In this document: in pieces, positions 8,651-17,005 of the stretch
How the letters are laid out: every line of letters begins with the position of its first letter
How positions within the stretch are numbered: position 1 is the first letter of the stretch
Source of the DNA: an uncultured Alphaproteobacteria bacterium
GTDB lineage: Bacteria > Pseudomonadota > Alphaproteobacteria > Rhizobiales > Aestuariivirgaceae
DNA: 64,000 bases
Direction of reading: 5' to 3'
Assembly: GCA_945957365.1 (NCBI GenBank)
Contig: CAMFKI010000006.1
Span: forward strand, 1 to 64,000
The notes under the pieces: model-generated
What the model saw: the letters and a program-made list of their open reading frames with translations, nothing else
The model's database searches: none
Told to the model about the DNA's origin: nothing
Made by a program: the position numbers and the translations under genes

Positions 8651-9211
8651 TCATGCCAAGCGAAACAACCGAACCAGCGCATTCAGCGCCACCCGCAGGT
8701 TCCCGATATCCTCCTCTCCCCAGTGCATCGCATCATGGTCCGTGCAGATGACACGGTAGATCAGCAGGGTCGGCCGGTTGCCAGCTGACATGCGCTGTTC
8801 CCGGTCGCAGGCATCGAGCACGCTGGTCGCATCGGCGAACCGCCGCTTGACCCTCTCGATGACCTCGAGCACCGGTTCTCTGGGGCTTGCGCCGAAGATC
8901 CCCTCGTTGATCAGCAGTCCGGCTACGGAACGGGGACTGGGCGATGGCAGGCCCATCAGAATCTGGTGGGCGTGGTAAAGTTCGCCGAAGGCAACACCTG
9001 CCTGGTACTGCTTCTCGCTGATGAGCTCACGGAAGGCGAGGCGACCGAGCGCAGTTCCAAGCCGCTCGTCCTTCGCCTGCTTTGCGGTGACACCGAAGTG
9101 CCTCCGCCGTGCGTCGATCACGGTACTCATGGCGTCGCGCTCGGTTTCGGCGCGGACGCGCTTGCCACACGCGTAACGCTTGCCCGGCTTCCTCTTGCGT
9201 CCTGCAGCCAT
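8651..9211 (-). CDS. Conserved hypothetical phage-associated protein
   Basis: This 186-aa protein starts with a basic segment MAAGRKRKPGKRYACGKR and has a helical middle and a C-terminal domain (EPVLEVIERVKRRFADATSV to LVRLFRLA). That C-terminal domain is duplicated as a fragment at 6336-6560. The ATG at 9211 has AAGGAG at 8-nt spacing and overlaps the stop of the 64-aa gene upstream (TGATG), so translation is probably coupled. No known family was recognised. Confidence 0.7.
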   Translation of the reverse strand: MAAGRKRKPGKRYACGKRVRAETERDAMSTVIDARRRHFGVTAKQAKDERLGTALGRLAFRELISEKQYQAGVAFGELYHAHQILMGLPSPSPRSVAGLLINEGIFGASPREPVLEVIERVKRRFADATSVLDACDREQRMSAGNRPTLLIYRVICTDHDAMHWGEEDIGNLRVALNALVRLFRLA

Positions 9212-9405
9212 CACCACATCTCCTTCGATTGAGGGCGCTTGCCGTAAAGCTTCTCGCCCAATTGCTTGATGAGTTCGCGTTCGACCCATGTGAGGCGCTG
9301 ATCGTCCAGCGAGACGGCCAGAACGCTCTGTCTCAGCCAGCCATCGCGCTTGATCTCCTCTGGAGAGCTGCGCTGGCCGCCATATCCGCGGGGAAACCAC
9401 TTCAT
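9211..9405 (-). CDS. Small phage-associated protein
   Basis: This 64-aa basic protein begins MKWFPRGYGGQRS and ends YGKRPQSKEMW. It overlaps both neighbours: ATGA with the DUF6378 gene upstream and TGATG with the 186-aa gene downstream. Such overlaps support a real, translationally coupled gene. Function unknown. Confidence 0.6.
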   Translation of the reverse strand: MKWFPRGYGGQRSSPEEIKRDGWLRQSVLAVSLDDQRLTWVERELIKQLGEKLYGKRPQSKEMW

Positions 9406-9665
9406 GAGGTCACCTCACGCAACAGGGCGGCGTAGCCACAGACATCGACTGCCGAATCTTCGTGCGCTGGATCATGAGCAAGGCGAGCCAGCTTCAGGTC
9501 CAGGAGGCAGAGAACCACCTGGGCGGCAGTAATCTCGCGGCCGAGCGTCACCGACCAGCGCGTGGCGATCGCCGCCATGGAGGTTCTGGCGTCACCGTAC
9601 AGCGCACTGCGCTCGGCAGTGACATTGGCAACGTGCTTCAGGAACTTCTCGGCGGGGCTGCTCAT
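9402..9665 (-). CDS. DUF6378-like phage protein
   Basis: This 87-aa protein has the DUF6378 pattern: a YGDA segment, then AAIATRWSVTLGREITAAQV, then a helix LLDLKLARLAHDPAHEDSAVD. These short phage proteins are usually encoded near replication genes and their role is not known. Start and stop overlap the neighbours by ATGA, in line with one polycistronic message. Confidence 0.65.
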   Translation of the reverse strand: MSSPAEKFLKHVANVTAERSALYGDARTSMAAIATRWSVTLGREITAAQVVLCLLDLKLARLAHDPAHEDSAVDVCGYAALLREVTS

Positions 9666-10330
9666 GCGACACCCTCTTCCGCCGATGCACGCGCGAAATG
9701 GCTTCTCAGATCGCGAAGCACGTCGAGAGCATCTTCCAGATCAGCTTCGACCGGATCGTGCTTCAACAGATACGCGACCAACTGCACAGAAGTGATTGGA
9801 TCGTCCCGCAGAAGTCCGATGGCTGTATTGCAGTTGTTACAGAGAAGTTGCCTTACCCGGTTCCGCAGATGGCAGTGATCTACCACCAACACACCATGTG
9901 GATAGTCCGGCAATGACCGGCATATGGCGCACCTCCCGTTCTGAGCCTTCCGCATCTCCTCAAACGCGGCCATTGTGAGACCGTAGTTGCGCGCGAGATG
10001 ATGACGGCGTTGCTTCTCGTGAGGTGAGTAGAGCTTGGCGTAAGACGGGTTACAGGCGCGTGAGCAATACCGTCCGCCGCCGCGAGCGATGTTTTTGACA
10101 CGAGTTAAGAATGACGATCCGCATCCTGCGCAAGAAACTTCGACTTCAGCACGCTTTGCACCGATCTCGAGCGCGATCTGCCACTTTGCCGCCTCTTTGA
10201 AGCGGGGATTGCAGGTTCTGGAGCAGTAAAGCCCGCCCTGAGGTCTAATGACGCTTTGATATTGAACCTCGAACGCCATGCCGCATGTATTGCAAACCCG
10301 ATTAACGAGGGAGTTCCACTTATCGACCAT
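9662..10330 (-). CDS. Endonuclease VII-like nuclease with two zinc modules
   Basis: This 222-aa protein ends in a recombination endonuclease VII-type HNH domain: CAICRSLP...LVVDHCHLRNRVRQLLCNNCN, with paired Cys for structural zinc and the DHCH catalytic core. Two similar N-terminal zinc-ribbon-like modules (CNTCG...YCSRTCN and CAGCG...YCSRACN) precede it. Phage enzymes of this class cut branched DNA before packaging. The ATG at 10330 has GGAGG 5 nt upstream and overlaps the RuvC-like gene by 11 bp. The tandem N-terminal modules go beyond the minimal T4 enzyme. Confidence 0.85.
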   Translation of the reverse strand: MVDKWNSLVNRVCNTCGMAFEVQYQSVIRPQGGLYCSRTCNPRFKEAAKWQIALEIGAKRAEVEVSCAGCGSSFLTRVKNIARGGGRYCSRACNPSYAKLYSPHEKQRRHHLARNYGLTMAAFEEMRKAQNGRCAICRSLPDYPHGVLVVDHCHLRNRVRQLLCNNCNTAIGLLRDDPITSVQLVAYLLKHDPVEADLEDALDVLRDLRSHFARASAEEGVA

Positions 10331-10841
10331 TGACGCCTCCATTGGTGGAGAGCGCCCAGTGAAGGATGGCCAGCGCGTCGGCCTCGTTGTCGTCTGAAGT
10401 TTCAAAACCAAAACCGCACATGGCGGCGATGACTTCGGACTTGCTCGCATTGCCCTTTCCACAGGCGTACCTTTTCCAGGTACCCACCGGGACTCCGCAG
10501 TAGGGAATGCTTTGTTGCTCACACCATGCAGTCAGCGTTGCGAGCAGGCCGCCGTGAACATGTGCCGCGTCGGTCCCTGCGTGCCTGCGCACCTCTTCGA
10601 AATACACAGAGTCGATGCCGCCAGTGACCTCCAGGGTCTGGTCAAGCCACTTGCCGAAGCGGAGGTAGCGCATGCCGCCACCTTCGAAGCGGGTCGGGCG
10701 GAACTCGGCCGTGCCATGGAGGATACGGCAGCGGCTGTTACGGATCGCCCACCCTGTCGTGCTGCCGAGGTCGAGGGCGAGGATGGATGGGGTGGACGGG
10801 GTTGGCTTGGCTGCGAGCGCAGGAAGGGCTGCGGCTACCAT
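10320..10841 (-). CDS. RuvC-like Holliday junction resolvase (phage type)
   Basis: This 173-aa RNase H-fold protein shows the RuvC acidic residues in LALDLGSTTGWA, YFEEV and, near the C-terminus, DDNEADALAI, plus the KRYACGKGNASKSEV segment typical of phage RuvC homologues. It should cleave four-way junctions formed during phage replication. The ATG at 10841 has AAGGAG about 9 nt upstream. It overlaps the endonuclease VII-like gene by 11 bp, so two different junction nucleases are made from one message. Confidence 0.85.
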   Translation of the reverse strand: MVAAALPALAAKPTPSTPSILALDLGSTTGWAIRNSRCRILHGTAEFRPTRFEGGGMRYLRFGKWLDQTLEVTGGIDSVYFEEVRRHAGTDAAHVHGGLLATLTAWCEQQSIPYCGVPVGTWKRYACGKGNASKSEVIAAMCGFGFETSDDNEADALAILHWALSTNGGVNGR

Positions 10842-10923
10842 GGTGATGGTCTCCTTGAATGAGATAGATTGTCGATGTGGTGGATGGCGGTGCCGGCCTC
10901 AGGGCGGCCGCGGAAGGCGGATG

Positions 10924-13896
10924 TCACTCATCCATCACCTCCCGCAGCCATGCCGGGATCGCTTTCTGGTCGGGGACCGTCGGGGAGGTGCTTGAACGAA
11001 CCTCCCCGGCATCCTCCCCGCCATAAGCACCTGTATTCACAGGGCTTGGGGAGGGTGGGGAGGATGGGGAGGTTTTTCCGGTACTTTCTATATGTGTCGC
11101 GTGTGCGCGCGCGTGCGTTAGTGTTGAAACAACCTCCCCAACCTCCCCACCCTCCCCGGAGGCAGTTAAATCAACGGTTTTCAGCGGGGAGGTTTGAAAA
11201 CCCAACCTCCCCTCCTGACCCCCAACCTCCCCGCATGCGCCATGATTTTGCCGGGAAACAACCTCCCCAACCTCCCCGGCAATGGCGAGACGCCATTGCA
11301 TAGCCTGATGCGACAGTCCGGCTGCTTCGAGGCGAAGGTTGCGGTCGGCGACGGCGAAGACCCGGTCACGCATCCTGGCGAGTGCCTTTCCAAGGCGCGT
11401 GCGCTGCGACTGGTCGCTGCCACTGCCCAGGGAGAGCGGTGGCTCGCTGGTGATGGCGATGGGATGCAGGTCGCCCGCCTTCACATCAGCAGTGCCATAG
11501 CGGTACCACCAGCCCGTCACGAAGGCGGTCCAGGCGCTCCCCTCTGCGTCGGCGGCAGCCATCATCTCATCGAGGTTGCCGAGGAAGCCGTCGATGCCAG
11601 CCATCTCCAGAATGCCGCCAATGACACCGGCCCAGTTCTCATAGGAGCCGATAGACTTCTGGCCGCGCGGCCTCCCGGCCGCAATCCACGCCTGACAGAG
11701 GGTCAGGCAGGCCGCGACCAGCTTCGCCCGGTTGGCACGCACCCAGGTCATCAGGTCGGGATGACGGAAGCTGCCGCGCTGCCAGGGTCGCTCGACATGG
11801 GCATCGAGGCGAATGCGCACCAGACGGCGCGCCATCTCGTTGGAGAACTCAGGGTTATTGCCGGTGGCGATCCAGACGCAGCGGATGGGAAGCCGCGCCA
11901 TCTCGGATGCGCCAAGGATCCGGTCCTCCCAGAACGGCGCCGTGAGCGCGGCGGCGACCGCCGAGCTGTCGAGCTTGCTGCGGAGATTGTCGATGAGAAG
12001 GATGGAAGGCACCTGACGGAGCTTGGCGGTCACGCGCTTCCGCCATTCCTCGTCATCGCGACCCTCTGTCATCACGCTGGCGCCGCTGCCTGTGAGGATG
12101 GTGGCAATCGAGTCCACCATCAGCGTGGCGCCCGTGCCGGGTGTCGGCTTCTCGATCAGATGCAGCGGCGTGGGGCCGTCGATCATCGAGCGGACGAAGC
12201 CGAGGAGGAGTAGCGCCACGGCGTGTGCCATCTCGGAGGGCGAGACGAAGGGGAAGTCGCCCAGCAGGTCCTCGCAGATGAGAACGCGGGCATCCGCCAC
12301 CTGCTGCGGCGTAGGCCGCTCAGGAATGGCGGGAACGGTAAAACCCGGCGCGGGCTGATAGAGAAGCCGGGCATCGGGATGATAGCCCGGGCTGGTCAGG
12401 AGCTTGCCATTGCGCCCGAACACCGGCGTGTTGACGATGCCCATGAGCACCGGGAGACCGGGATCGGGGGTCGCGAGGACGGATTTGACGACAGCCACGG
12501 GGGGTGGTGCAGAAACAACCTCCCCCTTCGCATTTTCGCGAACCCAGACGGCAAGCCGCGCCAGCATGTGGCGCAGCCGATCCTCGTTCAGCGCGGCCGC
12601 CACCGGACGCCCCTCGTCGTCCGGCACCACCCAGGTGGGCAGACCGGCATAGCGGAACAGCCATGGTGTCCGGTTTGACGCCAGAAGCAGCGACCAAACC
12701 TTCTCGACGGCCCGCGCCAGATCGCCCTCGTCGGCGCGCATGGTGGGAACATCCTTCCCGCCGCGGAGAAAGTTCACCGGCCGATGCTGGCCGATCTCGG
12801 CCGCGGGTTCTTCCAGCTTCGGCTGTGCCGCGGTGATGGCAGCAATGACCGCAGACGGCCCGGAAGCAATGAGCAGGTCGTTGAAGTCCTCTCCCGCCTC
12901 TGGCGGCAGCGCGATGACAACCTCCCTTCCCTCCATGCGCAGGTGACGAGCAGAAGTCTCGGCCGCCCGGAGACCGGCGCCGGATACATCATGGTCAGCG
13001 AGAATGATGACGCGCTTGGCCTCCGGCGGCAGTTGCACCTGTTCCAGCCCCGAGGTGGACAGCGTTGCCCAGACAGCGAGCCCGGGACATGCCTTCATCA
13101 CGGCGAGGCCGGTTTCGATGCCCTCGCAGATGCCGAGCGCTGCTTCCCCCTTGAAAGGCGCCAGCCGGACGGCGCCGCCCGCCACCCTGCCCAGCATCAT
13201 GCGAGGCTTGGCGATCACCGCCTTGCCGACCGCACCGTCAGGGCCTTCCTCAAGATAGGTGCGGTGAAGGCCAATCATCTCGCCGAAACGATCGCGCACG
13301 ACGCCCAACATGGCGGCGTAACCCGACTTCATCTCCCAGTGGGTCAAATCTCGATGGAAACGGAGGTCCGCCTCGGCAGCTGCGGCAAGCCCACGCCCTG
13401 CAAGGTATCGCTCAACGGGCGTGCCGGCGATGGGCACGGCTCCTGTCATTATATGTGCGATCTCCTGTGTGGCATCACGCTTGGCTGCAGCAGGCGAAGC
13501 GCCTGCAGCGGTCGGCGGCGCTTTCCGCTCCGGCGAACCGGGCGCCACGCCGGCAATTTTCGACGCCTCGACGATGAGGGCCGCGCCATCGAGGCCGGTG
13601 GCGTGCTGGATGGTGCTGATCGGTCCCCCGCCCTGCTCGCCGTCGAATTCGTGCCAGTCGCCGGCATGCGGACCCTTGAGGCTGATGACGCAGGAGCCAT
13701 TCTTGCGCGGCGCATCCCCATGGATATTGGCGAGACGCCATTCATCGCCGACGCGACGGCCGTTCGGGAACAGCCGCGGCACCCAGCCTTCAGCCGTGTC
13801 ACGAAGACGCCGGACGATAAGATCAATATCGTAATGCGCCTGTCGCGGCGGGCGCGGCGGTTCGATATCATTGAAGTCGATGACGGTGATGCTCAC
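10924..13896 (-). CDS. Phage Toprim primase-helicase, 990 aa
   Basis: This 990-aa replication protein has an N-terminal region similar to DUF7146-type primases and a Toprim domain (GICEGIETGL about 255-264, ADHD about 300-303). The C-terminal ATPase-like region has a P-loop-like PTPGTGAT about 584-591 and a LLIDN Walker B-like motif about 633-637. The P-loop lacks the usual Lys, having Ala instead. The last 100 residues are low complexity, with Gly-Glu-Val repeats encoded by an iteron-like DNA array. The GTG at 13896 follows GGAGG and overlaps the preceding stop as GTGA. It probably primes and unwinds DNA for phage replication. Confidence 0.8.
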   Translation of the reverse strand: MSITVIDFNDIEPPRPPRQAHYDIDLIVRRLRDTAEGWVPRLFPNGRRVGDEWRLANIHGDAPRKNGSCVISLKGPHAGDWHEFDGEQGGGPISTIQHATGLDGAALIVEASKIAGVAPGSPERKAPPTAAGASPAAAKRDATQEIAHIMTGAVPIAGTPVERYLAGRGLAAAAEADLRFHRDLTHWEMKSGYAAMLGVVRDRFGEMIGLHRTYLEEGPDGAVGKAVIAKPRMMLGRVAGGAVRLAPFKGEAALGICEGIETGLAVMKACPGLAVWATLSTSGLEQVQLPPEAKRVIILADHDVSGAGLRAAETSARHLRMEGREVVIALPPEAGEDFNDLLIASGPSAVIAAITAAQPKLEEPAAEIGQHRPVNFLRGGKDVPTMRADEGDLARAVEKVWSLLLASNRTPWLFRYAGLPTWVVPDDEGRPVAAALNEDRLRHMLARLAVWVRENAKGEVVSAPPPVAVVKSVLATPDPGLPVLMGIVNTPVFGRNGKLLTSPGYHPDARLLYQPAPGFTVPAIPERPTPQQVADARVLICEDLLGDFPFVSPSEMAHAVALLLLGFVRSMIDGPTPLHLIEKPTPGTGATLMVDSIATILTGSGASVMTEGRDDEEWRKRVTAKLRQVPSILLIDNLRSKLDSSAVAAALTAPFWEDRILGASEMARLPIRCVWIATGNNPEFSNEMARRLVRIRLDAHVERPWQRGSFRHPDLMTWVRANRAKLVAACLTLCQAWIAAGRPRGQKSIGSYENWAGVIGGILEMAGIDGFLGNLDEMMAAADAEGSAWTAFVTGWWYRYGTADVKAGDLHPIAITSEPPLSLGSGSDQSQRTRLGKALARMRDRVFAVADRNLRLEAAGLSHQAMQWRLAIAGEVGEVVSRQNHGACGEVGGQEGRLGFQTSPLKTVDLTASGEGGEVGEVVSTLTHARAHATHIESTGKTSPSSPPSPSPVNTGAYGGEDAGEVRSSTSPTVPDQKAIPAWLREVMDE
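10982..11277. repeat. CCTCCCC/GGGGAGG iteron-like array
   Basis: Fourteen copies of one heptamer lie within 296 bp of the primase 3' end. Nine are CCTCCCC (starts 11001, 11013, 11133, 11142, 11151, 11206, 11226, 11262, 11271) and five GGGGAGG (10982, 11048, 11057, 11066, 11186). Several are spaced exactly 9 bp apart. Depending on orientation they encode Gly-Glu-Val or Ser-Pro-rich peptide, so it is the DNA word that is conserved. This could be a replication origin or protein-binding array. Confidence 0.7.
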
Positions 13897-14210
13897 TGGA
13901 ACACCTCCGGTGGCACCACCCCTGAGAACCAGCTGCGGTCGCTGCGAATTGCCATGAAGGCGAAGCCACAACCGCGGTAGTTCTTGTCCGGTACGATCCA
14001 AAGATCTTCATGCGCATCGTAAAAGGCCCCATGGTCCTTGCCGAAGCAGCCCTCAAGAAACCGCTCGATGGGAATCCTGCGCAACCCGTCCTCGATGCGG
14101 CGCACATCATCAAGGTCGCACCCATGACGGCTGGCAAACTCCCGGCGGCTTGACTCCTGCTCTTCTTGGCTGCGCGGATCGACGGACTTCTTCTTCACAT
14201 TGCGTGTCAT
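13893..14210 (-). CDS. Conserved phage hypothetical protein
   Basis: This 105-aa protein has a basic N-terminus (MTRNVKKKSVDPRSQEE) and a C-terminal part LWIVPDKNYRGCGFAFMAI. No family was recognised. It overlaps the helicase gene upstream (ATGA at 14207-14210) and the primase gene downstream (GTGA), so it belongs to the replication operon. Confidence 0.65.
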   Translation of the reverse strand: MTRNVKKKSVDPRSQEEQESSRREFASRHGCDLDDVRRIEDGLRRIPIERFLEGCFGKDHGAFYDAHEDLWIVPDKNYRGCGFAFMAIRSDRSWFSGVVPPEVFQ

Positions 14211-15493
14211 GACAGGATCACCAGGCCTTTCTCGGCGCGCGTGATGGCGGTGTAGAGCCAGCGATTGCGGTCGATGGCCGTGCGGCCAAACCCGTCATCG
14301 AAGAAGATAATGTTGTCCCAGGAGCTCCCCTGAGACTTGTGGACCGTGATGGCGTAACCCCAGCTGGTCTCAATCAGCGTGCGCCGGACCTGCGCGTCGC
14401 GGCGACCGCGATCGCGGTCGAATACGATGTGGTCGTCGTACTCGCCGCGCCAGAAGTGCTGGCGGCCCGCGATGTCCTGTCCGTCCTCCGTCTGCACGGT
14501 GGCGCTGAAGGAGTGCTCGTTCCGTGGGTCATGGTGCACATCGCTCAATGAGAGGAACATGCCATTGATGAGACCGATGTCATGGCGGTTCTTGAGACAG
14601 ATGATCTTCTCGCCCGATCCGGTCGGAAGGTCGTGCATGAAGCCGGCCGCCCGCTTCATGGACATGTTGAGCCCGCGCCGCGTGGCGTTCGAGCCGCACA
14701 GAACCTGCCCGCCCTTCAGCATCTGCTCCGGGCTCACCTCGCGGCGGGGCATCTTCCAGACATGGTCATCATAGGCGCCGTAATCGATCGGCAGGCCCTG
14801 GCGCGCCATGGTGGCCAGCCGCAGGATGGCGCTGCCCTCCGCCTGGCGGTGGATCTCATTGAGCATGACGTCCGGGGCAACGTTGGTGAAGGCGCCCTCG
14901 CCATGGATGGGCGGCAGCTGTCCGGGATCGCCCAGCACCAGAATGGGTTTTCCGAAGGCCAGGAGATCATTGGCCATCTCCTCGCCCACCATCGACACCT
15001 CGTCGAGCACGATCAAATCGCAGTCGCGCACCAGCGACTGGCTGTTGAGGACGAAACGCGGTTCATGGATGTGTGCGAGGCGCAACTCCAGCTTGGCGAT
15101 CTGGCTCCGCGCGAAGGCGAGCTCGGCCGGCCCCATGAGAAAGAGGCCTGCCTTCAACTCGGAAAGCTCCTTCTCGACCCGCTGGATCTCCTCCTCGGTT
15201 GCCTCGGAGACGCGGTAGATGAGGCTGTGGATGGTGGAAGCGGGCGTCCCCTTGCGCGTCATTACCAGCGCGGCCTTGCCGGTGAAGGCGGCGAACTGCA
15301 CTCCGCCCCAGCCGCGGCCCTGGTTGATGGCAAGCCCCAAAGCCTCGATGATATGGCGGGTGATGGTGCTCTTTCCGCTTCCGGCATAGCCAAAGAGCCT
15401 CGCCACTTGCTGGTGCTTCGTCTCGTGGCGAAACCACTGCACGATCCGGTTCACTGCGGCTTGCTGCTGTGGCGTCAATTGTATGTCGCTCAT
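14207..15493 (-). CDS. SF1 (RecD/Dda-like) DNA helicase
   Basis: This 428-aa superfamily 1 helicase has Walker A GYAGSGKST at 35-43, Walker B VLDEVSMV in the middle, a QLPPIHGEGAF-type motif III region and a C-terminal UvrD_C_2-type segment (TVHKSQGSSWD and YTAITRAEKGL). It resembles phage Dda/RecD helicases that act at forks and in recombination. The ATG at 15493 overlaps the preceding stop (ATGA) and replaces an upstream in-frame start. It lies beside the primase and the Cas4-like nuclease. Confidence 0.9.
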   Translation of the reverse strand: MSDIQLTPQQQAAVNRIVQWFRHETKHQQVARLFGYAGSGKSTITRHIIEALGLAINQGRGWGGVQFAAFTGKAALVMTRKGTPASTIHSLIYRVSEATEEEIQRVEKELSELKAGLFLMGPAELAFARSQIAKLELRLAHIHEPRFVLNSQSLVRDCDLIVLDEVSMVGEEMANDLLAFGKPILVLGDPGQLPPIHGEGAFTNVAPDVMLNEIHRQAEGSAILRLATMARQGLPIDYGAYDDHVWKMPRREVSPEQMLKGGQVLCGSNATRRGLNMSMKRAAGFMHDLPTGSGEKIICLKNRHDIGLINGMFLSLSDVHHDPRNEHSFSATVQTEDGQDIAGRQHFWRGEYDDHIVFDRDRGRRDAQVRRTLIETSWGYAITVHKSQGSSWDNIIFFDDGFGRTAIDRNRWLYTAITRAEKGLVILS

Positions 15494-16236
15494 GCTGCGA
15501 CCTCGTAATCTTTGACGACACCGCCACGGGTCTTGTCGCCCACCTCGCATTCGCGCACGAAGACCCGGCGGCCATCAGCAATCGTCCGCCAGTGGCCGCG
15601 CCGGATGTGCCAGCGGGGCGTCGCATGGGTTCCACCCAGATCAGGGCCGCGGGCACTCAGCTTCGCAGGGTCAATCCTGACCGTGTGCCAGATCCAGCCA
15701 CTGACTCCTGCCTTCTCGAAGCTGCGACGCCTTGCCAGCGGCATTCTCTCGTGACTGACCTCCGGACTTTGCGCGAGAATGGTGAGGGCGCGGCCAAGCA
15801 CGCCAAGCGTGATTTCGGAATAGATCTGCGCAGTCTTCTCGTCAGGGCAGGCAGACGGATGGGCACTGACCTCCAGCTTGCCCCCGCCGCGGAGCAGCAC
15901 GCGGGTAATCGGCGGGCTCCAGCCCTTCCTTTCCGTCGACTTGAGGAGCAAAGTCGCTTCAACGCCATCTTCGCAGTGCTGGCAATAGACGAGCAGCGAC
16001 TGGCACTTTCCGCTGCGGTCGCGCACCTCGAAGATCACACGCTCATGCGGCAGATGCGGCCGGTGTTCCACGAAATCGCGACAGAGGCTCCATACGGCGT
16101 CGCTGTCAAAGGCCTCCTGGTCCGGGAAGTGATAGACGGGAGCCGTCATGAGGCCGTCGAGATCGGAGAAATAATTGAAGTGGGCGCGGTTGTAGGGAAA
16201 CACGCGCTTGAGATCGTACGCAGCAGGAATATTCAT
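15490..16236 (-). CDS. Conserved phage protein of unknown function
   Basis: This 248-aa protein begins MNIPAAYDLKRVFPYNRAHF and ends with a basic segment containing RWHIRRGHWRTI and VFVRECEVGD. The tail, rich in Arg, His and aromatic residues, suggests nucleic-acid binding. It is sandwiched between the Cas4-like nuclease and the helicase with 4-bp overlaps on both sides, so it probably works in the same replication or recombination step. No family could be named. Confidence 0.65.
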   Translation of the reverse strand: MNIPAAYDLKRVFPYNRAHFNYFSDLDGLMTAPVYHFPDQEAFDSDAVWSLCRDFVEHRPHLPHERVIFEVRDRSGKCQSLLVYCQHCEDGVEATLLLKSTERKGWSPPITRVLLRGGGKLEVSAHPSACPDEKTAQIYSEITLGVLGRALTILAQSPEVSHERMPLARRRSFEKAGVSGWIWHTVRIDPAKLSARGPDLGGTHATPRWHIRRGHWRTIADGRRVFVRECEVGDKTRGGVVKDYEVAA

Positions 16237-16997
16237 GGGGTGGCCTCCCAGCAGGTTGAGTGGAACGGACAGAAGCGGCAAACGTGGAAGTCAGGATTGG
16301 CGGCGATGCGCGGCGGCAGGTCGTTGGCCTCGGCGGCGCGGATGATGTCGGCGGCCTTGTCAGAGAGCGCCTGCGCAACATGGGGGAGGAAGGCCACCTG
16401 CTCGTGATGGAGTTCCTGGGTATCCTTGTTGAGGCAGGTGAAGAGTGCGACGTCGAGCTCCATGTAGGCCATGTAGAGCTGCAGCTGGGCGTAGTAGACG
16501 GGCTTCGAAAGCTCGACCCCGCGCTTGACGACATCTGCCCATGACTTTGCCTTGAGCGCCTTGTGTTCGAAGAGCGCGGGCCACGGCATGCCGATATCAG
16601 GACCGTCAACGATGACGCCGTCGATGTGGCCCTTGATCCGGCCGCCTGCCGTCTCGAAGCCGAACTGGCCGCCATCGCGGCGCTGGGTCAGAAGCTCGAA
16701 GCCCGCTGCACGGATCCAGCGAATCGACAGTTCCTCGAACTGGTGTCCGGCCGCGAAGATGCGCAGCGTCTGGCCGGAGAACGCCTTGTCCGGGTCATGC
16801 GGCGTGTGGGTATATTCGTAGACGAGGCGGCGGCTGCAGGCCTCACCAATGCGGCTTCCACCCAGATAGGTACGCTTCGGCTGCGCCTCGTTCTGGGCCA
16901 CAAGCGCCCGATCGATAAGCCCATTGAGCCGCGCGTTCAGCGACGCGGTGCCACCACCGTACGTGAACCCAGACCCATGATTGAGATCGATGCTCAT
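16233..16997 (-). CDS. Cas4-like PD-(D/E)XK nuclease, Fe-S type
   Basis: This 254-aa nuclease has a PD-(D/E)XK core: GHIDGVI supplies the Asp, FEHKALKAKSW the Glu-x-Lys, and YYAQLQLYM the following Gln/Tyr motif. An early Cys (EACSRRLVYEYT) and three C-terminal Cys (HVCRFCPFHSTCW) form the iron-sulfur cluster set of Cas4/AddB/Dna2-like exonucleases. In phages such enzymes resect DNA ends for a single-strand annealing recombinase, here the nearby Sak4-like protein. The ATG at 16997 lies 9 bp after the DUF6511 stop. Confidence 0.85.
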   Translation of the reverse strand: MSIDLNHGSGFTYGGGTASLNARLNGLIDRALVAQNEAQPKRTYLGGSRIGEACSRRLVYEYTHTPHDPDKAFSGQTLRIFAAGHQFEELSIRWIRAAGFELLTQRRDGGQFGFETAGGRIKGHIDGVIVDGPDIGMPWPALFEHKALKAKSWADVVKRGVELSKPVYYAQLQLYMAYMELDVALFTCLNKDTQELHHEQVAFLPHVAQALSDKAADIIRAAEANDLPPRIAANPDFHVCRFCPFHSTCWEATP

Positions 16998-17005
16998 CGC
17001 GGGCC

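Noticed and set aside
10982..11277. CRISPR array
   Set aside because: The repeats are 7-9 bp with no spacers of constant length and no Cas1/Cas2; the Cas4-like gene is a phage recombination nuclease.
11194..13980. Long plus-strand open frames (339 and 398 aa) opposite the primase gene
   Set aside because: They are shadows of the high-GC primase gene; the minus-strand frame carries the Toprim motifs.
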